A stretch of DNA of 64,000 nucleotides from Pseudanabaena galeata CCNP1313 (GTDB taxonomy: Bacteria > Cyanobacteriota > Cyanobacteriia > Pseudanabaenales > Pseudanabaenaceae), in the NCBI RefSeq assembly GCF_029910235.1, contig NZ_CP112874.1, forward strand, positions 2,976,001 to 3,040,000, in the 5' to 3' direction. Shown one piece after another: positions 60,775 through 64,000 of this stretch. Both the position numbers and the translations under genes were made by a program. Position 1 is the stretch's first letter. The number at the start of each line of letters is the position of its first letter. The notes under the pieces are model-generated. The model was not told the origin of the DNA. It worked only from the letters and a program-made list of their open reading frames with translations, and ran no database searches.

Positions 60775-62427
60775 ATGAAAATAAAACCTGTTTTTGTTGG
60801 GATTGCGGTAGTTGGAATTTTGCTGCTGGTGCTGAGCTTGAGTGCCGTGGGCAAAGTTTTAAGCGCAATTCCCCGTGAGGTTTTGGCGGGAGTCAAGACT
60901 CAGCCACTAGCTGTGAAGTTTTTGCCGCAGCGATCGCCTTTATTTTTATCGTTTTTGGTGAATCCAGAAAAATTGGGATTATTTACCCAGTTAGCTGCAC
61001 CACCAAGCGATCGCGGTGATGTGCGTCATGAATTGGCTAACCTCAAACAGCAATTGCGACAAAATTGGTTATTAGATTACGAGAACGATATCCAGCCTTG
61101 GCTCGATCAAGAAATTACCTTAGCTGTCACTGATGTTGATCTTGATGCTCAACCCGCTAATGGTTTGCAAACAGGCTACTTATTAGCGTTTGCGGCGAAA
61201 GATGCTGACCTCGCCAAAACAAGTATTGATGCTTTTTGGCAAAGGTTGGCAGTGAATGGCTCCGACTTGGGCTTTGAGCAATATCAGGGTATCTCGATCT
61301 TAAGTACAAGCTTTGTGAATGATAAACCTGCGATCGCGGGGACAACATTGGATCAGTTTGTGTTGTTTGCCAATGATGCGCGGGTATTACGCAAAGCGAT
61401 CGATGCAATCCAAAAGCCTGAATTGGCTCTAGCAAGTCTACCTAACTATCGCGATCGCCTCGCCCAGTTGAGTACAGGTAAAAATACTGGCAAGGTCAGC
61501 GTCGCTTATGTAAACCTTGCGGAGTTCGGTGAAGAGTTACCCAAAGAAAGCTTGTTAATGGGCTTAGGTTTCGATAAGAATGGCATCAGAGTAAAAACAG
61601 CCTTGACCTTAGCCACTAGCGACCAGAGCGAAACTGCGATCGCTCCCTCGACAACAAAGCTCAAGACCTCAAAAAAATCCTCAGGGAATATTGCTAATGC
61701 AATTCCTTCAGGAAGTTCCGTAGTCATTGGGAATAATCTCGCACAAACTTGGCAAGGGCTGCAAGATACAATGCTCCCCGAATGGAAACAAGCACTAATC
61801 AAAAGCATTGCCCCAATTCCTATGGATGGTAATGCTTTTGCATGGGCGCAACAGGACTATGCGATCGCCTTATTTCCCAAATCAAGCAGCGCTCCTGATT
61901 GGTTAGTAGTTGCGAAAGTGGAAGATGCTAATGGAGCGAAGGAAGCGCTCAGTTCTCTTGATGACATGGCAAGAAACAAGCTGACTGTCGGAGAAATCTC
62001 TCTGAAGTCACAACCTGTGACCATTTGGACGAAGCTCTCAGCTAGTGATAACTTCGCGGTGTCAGGGAACGTCGCGGCAGCCCATACTCAAACCAAAGAT
62101 TATGTGTATCTATCTAATTCACTACCAATTTTAGAATCAGCGTTAACACTCAAAAATAATGACTCGATCGCTGCAACCAAGAGTTTTAAAACTATTTTGG
62201 CGAAGTTACCTAGCGATCGCTTCACCTACGCATATTTTGACAACAATATTGATCTGTCTTGGTTACAAACAAGCCTGTTGAATCTCAAGGTTGTGAGTGA
62301 AACTTCTGAAAACATAGGCAATTCACCCATTGCACAAATTTTTCAACATGTTAAAGTAGCTGGATTTGCTAGCAATAGTAGTGATGCAGTTACGCAAAAT
62401 GGTGAACTTTTCTTAATCCTAAAGTGA
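60775..62427 (+). CDS. DUF3352-type membrane-anchored protein
   Basis: A 550-residue protein with one N-terminal membrane helix (about 5-25, VFVGIAVVGILLLVLSLSAV), then a large extracytoplasmic part. LPQRSPLFLSFLVNPEKLGL with LANLKQQLRQNWLLDYENDI and IQPWLDQEITLAVTDVDLD match the DUF3352 family of cyanobacteria. A Ser/Thr/Lys-rich low-complexity segment lies near 285-300. The role is unknown. It is 70 bases after the permease gene, so it may be in the same operon. Confidence 0.82.
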   Translation: MKIKPVFVGIAVVGILLLVLSLSAVGKVLSAIPREVLAGVKTQPLAVKFLPQRSPLFLSFLVNPEKLGLFTQLAAPPSDRGDVRHELANLKQQLRQNWLLDYENDIQPWLDQEITLAVTDVDLDAQPANGLQTGYLLAFAAKDADLAKTSIDAFWQRLAVNGSDLGFEQYQGISILSTSFVNDKPAIAGTTLDQFVLFANDARVLRKAIDAIQKPELALASLPNYRDRLAQLSTGKNTGKVSVAYVNLAEFGEELPKESLLMGLGFDKNGIRVKTALTLATSDQSETAIAPSTTKLKTSKKSSGNIANAIPSGSSVVIGNNLAQTWQGLQDTMLPEWKQALIKSIAPIPMDGNAFAWAQQDYAIALFPKSSSAPDWLVVAKVEDANGAKEALSSLDDMARNKLTVGEISLKSQPVTIWTKLSASDNFAVSGNVAAAHTQTKDYVYLSNSLPILESALTLKNNDSIAATKSFKTILAKLPSDRFTYAYFDNNIDLSWLQTSLLNLKVVSETSENIGNSPIAQIFQHVKVAGFASNSSDAVTQNGELFLILK

Positions 62428-62456
62428 TTAAGGCTTTGCCGCAAAATATGGAACCA

Positions 62457-62493
62457 ATTCTTAATGGGGCGGCGATGCCGCTCCATTAAGAAT
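62457..62493. repeat. Imperfect palindrome before the PAS sensor gene
   Basis: ATTCTTAATGG with GGCGGC pairs with GCCG and CCATTAAGAAT around GAT, just after the DUF3352 gene. It probably terminates it. Confidence 0.55.
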
Positions 62494-62596
62494 CTAGTTT
62501 TTTATTAAATTACAGCACCCTTAGGGGTAAGCACAGTACAATCAAGTCCTTATTAAATCTCAGAATCCTAAACTTGCATTTGCTAGTCTTTAATCA

Positions 62597-64000
62597 ATGC
62601 CTGTCAAATCCTTTTTATCCTATGAGCATTTTCGTAGCATCCCTCTGCAATTGATGATGATATTGCCGTTTGTGGTTCAAGCCCTGATGATTGTCGGACT
62701 GATTAATAATCTGTCTGATGGTGACTGGGGAATCTGGATGTATGGATGGGTTTTGGTGCTATCGATTGGGTTTGGTCTGATCATGGCATATTGGGTAAAT
62801 CAGTCCTATGAAGCAGTCGAAATCGCTCTTAAAGAATCACAAGAAAAATATAAAGTTCTTTTTCAAACACTACCAATTGGAGTTTCGATAACCGATAAGG
62901 AAGCTCGCATTCTCGAAAGCAATGCTATCTCTGAAAGGTGGTTAGGAATCCCAAGTCCCTCAGAAATCGAATGTCTTCAGCAACGCAAAATTAATCCTAA
63001 TGTGCTTCGTGCCGATGGCTCACCCATGCCTGTCGAAGAATATCCCTGTGTTAGGGCTTTGAAAAGCAATCAATCTGTTTATGATGTGGAAATAGGTATT
63101 GTCTGCGCTGATGGAATTTTACGATGGTTTAATGTCAGTGCAAGTCCCATCCCTTTAGAGCGGTATGGGGTGGTGTTAGTTCATATCAATATTAGCGATC
63201 GCAAGTTTGCTGAACAAGCGATGCGCCGCAGTGAATTGAAATTACAAGCTTTTTTAGATAACGCTCCGACATTGATTGCTATTAAGGATTTAGAAGGTAA
63301 ATATCTCTCGGTTAATCAGGAACTTGCATATTTTATGCAAGTTCCTGAAGCAGAAATTCTAGGCAAATATGACTATAACTTCTTTTCTGCTGAAGATGTC
63401 AAAAATATCCGTCGCCATGAACTACAGGCGATTTTTGAAGGTTTAGCAATTGATTTTGAGCAAAGTTTACAACTTCCTAATGGAATGAGGACTTTTTTTG
63501 TCACTAAATTTCCAATAATGGATAATCATGATAAGCCCTGTGCGATCGCCTCAATTTCCATAGATATCAGCGATCGCAAACTTACTGAGGCTGCACTCAA
63601 GGAGAGCGAAGCCAGATTTCAAAAAATTGCAACTATTTCTCCTGAAGCTATTTACATTTTGGTGCGTCATCATGATGGTAGTACACTTTTTGAATATGCC
63701 AGTCCCGCTAGTGAAGCATTGCTAGGTGTAAGTATTGATTATTTAAGACATAATCCAGATCTTCGCTATGTGATATTCCATCCCGATGATTTGGCTGGCT
63801 ATGAGCAAGCGATGGAAAAAAGCATCAAAACGATGCAATTGTTCCAGCATGAGTGGCGGATTGTCTCACAAGGACAAATAAAATGGATTAAATCTCAAGC
63901 TATGCCTGAGCGCCGAGCAAATGGTGATGTGGCTTGGTATGGCTTTGCCATTGACGTTAGCGATCGCAAACAAGCAGAACTTGATCTCGCTCAAGTAGAA
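62597..64000 (+). CDS. Multi-PAS membrane sensor, 5' part (cut by window end)
   Basis: The 468 codons in view stay open to the last base. The start is ATG 62597 (MPVKSFLSYEHFRSIPLQLM). Two membrane helices (about 20-40 and 50-70, with GWVLVLSIGFGLIMAYWV) precede PAS domains beginning near residues 85, 215 and 335. Each ends in a DISDRK or similar PAC motif, and the last copy ends at the window edge. HPDDL and WRIVSQGQIKWIK resemble those in the hybrid kinase at 6707, so a kinase or cyclase output likely lies beyond the window. The function is inferred from domains only. Confidence 0.85.
   Translation, partial: MPVKSFLSYEHFRSIPLQLMMILPFVVQALMIVGLINNLSDGDWGIWMYGWVLVLSIGFGLIMAYWVNQSYEAVEIALKESQEKYKVLFQTLPIGVSITDKEARILESNAISERWLGIPSPSEIECLQQRKINPNVLRADGSPMPVEEYPCVRALKSNQSVYDVEIGIVCADGILRWFNVSASPIPLERYGVVLVHINISDRKFAEQAMRRSELKLQAFLDNAPTLIAIKDLEGKYLSVNQELAYFMQVPEAEILGKYDYNFFSAEDVKNIRRHELQAIFEGLAIDFEQSLQLPNGMRTFFVTKFPIMDNHDKPCAIASISIDISDRKLTEAALKESEARFQKIATISPEAIYILVRHHDGSTLFEYASPASEALLGVSIDYLRHNPDLRYVIFHPDDLAGYEQAMEKSIKTMQLFQHEWRIVSQGQIKWIKSQAMPERRANGDVAWYGFAIDVSDRKQAELDLAQVE

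Overview
The window reads as chromosome of a cyanobacterium. It carries genes for Ycf39 (photosystem II assembly), GUN4 (chlorophyll synthesis), a CpcS/CpeS-type phycobilin lyase, a DevC-type permease and a Crh-type RNA helicase. The octamer GCGATCGC (HIP1) is scattered through genes and spacers. The many short palindromic elements and the HIP1 density fit a filamentous, Pseudanabaena-like genome, but that placement is an inference. I saw no rRNA, tRNA, CRISPR array or phage genes.

Layout. 1-6.7 kb: the 5' end of purH at the left edge, a glutathione S-transferase, and a complete BMP-family nucleoside-type ABC importer (lipoprotein, double ATPase, two permeases). 6.7-16.7 kb, minus strand: a 1332-residue hybrid histidine kinase with a cyanobacteriochrome-like GAF domain, a small membrane protein, an Hsp70-like protein and two M48 metalloproteases. 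17-32 kb: mixed housekeeping and transport genes (MFS, DEAD-box helicase, S20, NupC, Ycf39, AI-2E family protein, ABC-2 permease, prolyl aminopeptidase, glycosyltransferase), ending in a TnpB-only IS200/IS605-type element. 32.5-38 kb: YraN, a pentapeptide-repeat protein, then a SpoIIE-type phosphatase that looks split by one base from a 14-repeat WD40 protein, translationally coupled to an orphan DevC permease. 38-43.5 kb, minus strand: tuf, fusA, rpsG and rpsL (str operon), then tpiA. 43.5-57.9 kb: accessory-like, with an acyltransferase, a DNA adenine methylase overlapping a PD-(D/E)XK nuclease, a Uma2 protein, a protein with six GERPI repeats, GUN4, CysE, a DUF1016 nuclease, a further possible nuclease, an amino-acid-binding lipoprotein and a CpcS-type lyase. 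58.5-64 kb: phosphofructokinase, an oligopeptide-type permease, a DUF3352 protein and the 5' part of a PAS sensor that runs off the window.

The spacers are packed with about 100-115 bp elements that have terminal inverted repeats and a strong internal palindrome. At least seven families can be separated by eye. Three nested insertions allow the empty site to be reconstructed: one family makes a 5-bp target duplication, and two others insert at TA. Several of these elements abut genes and supply or overlap their stop codons.

The leads I rate highest are the broken SpoIIE-WD40 fusion, the GERPI-repeat protein, the cyanobacteriochrome-like GAF with two candidate cysteines, the nested small transposons with exact target duplications, and a pseudoknot-capable spacer upstream of tpiA.
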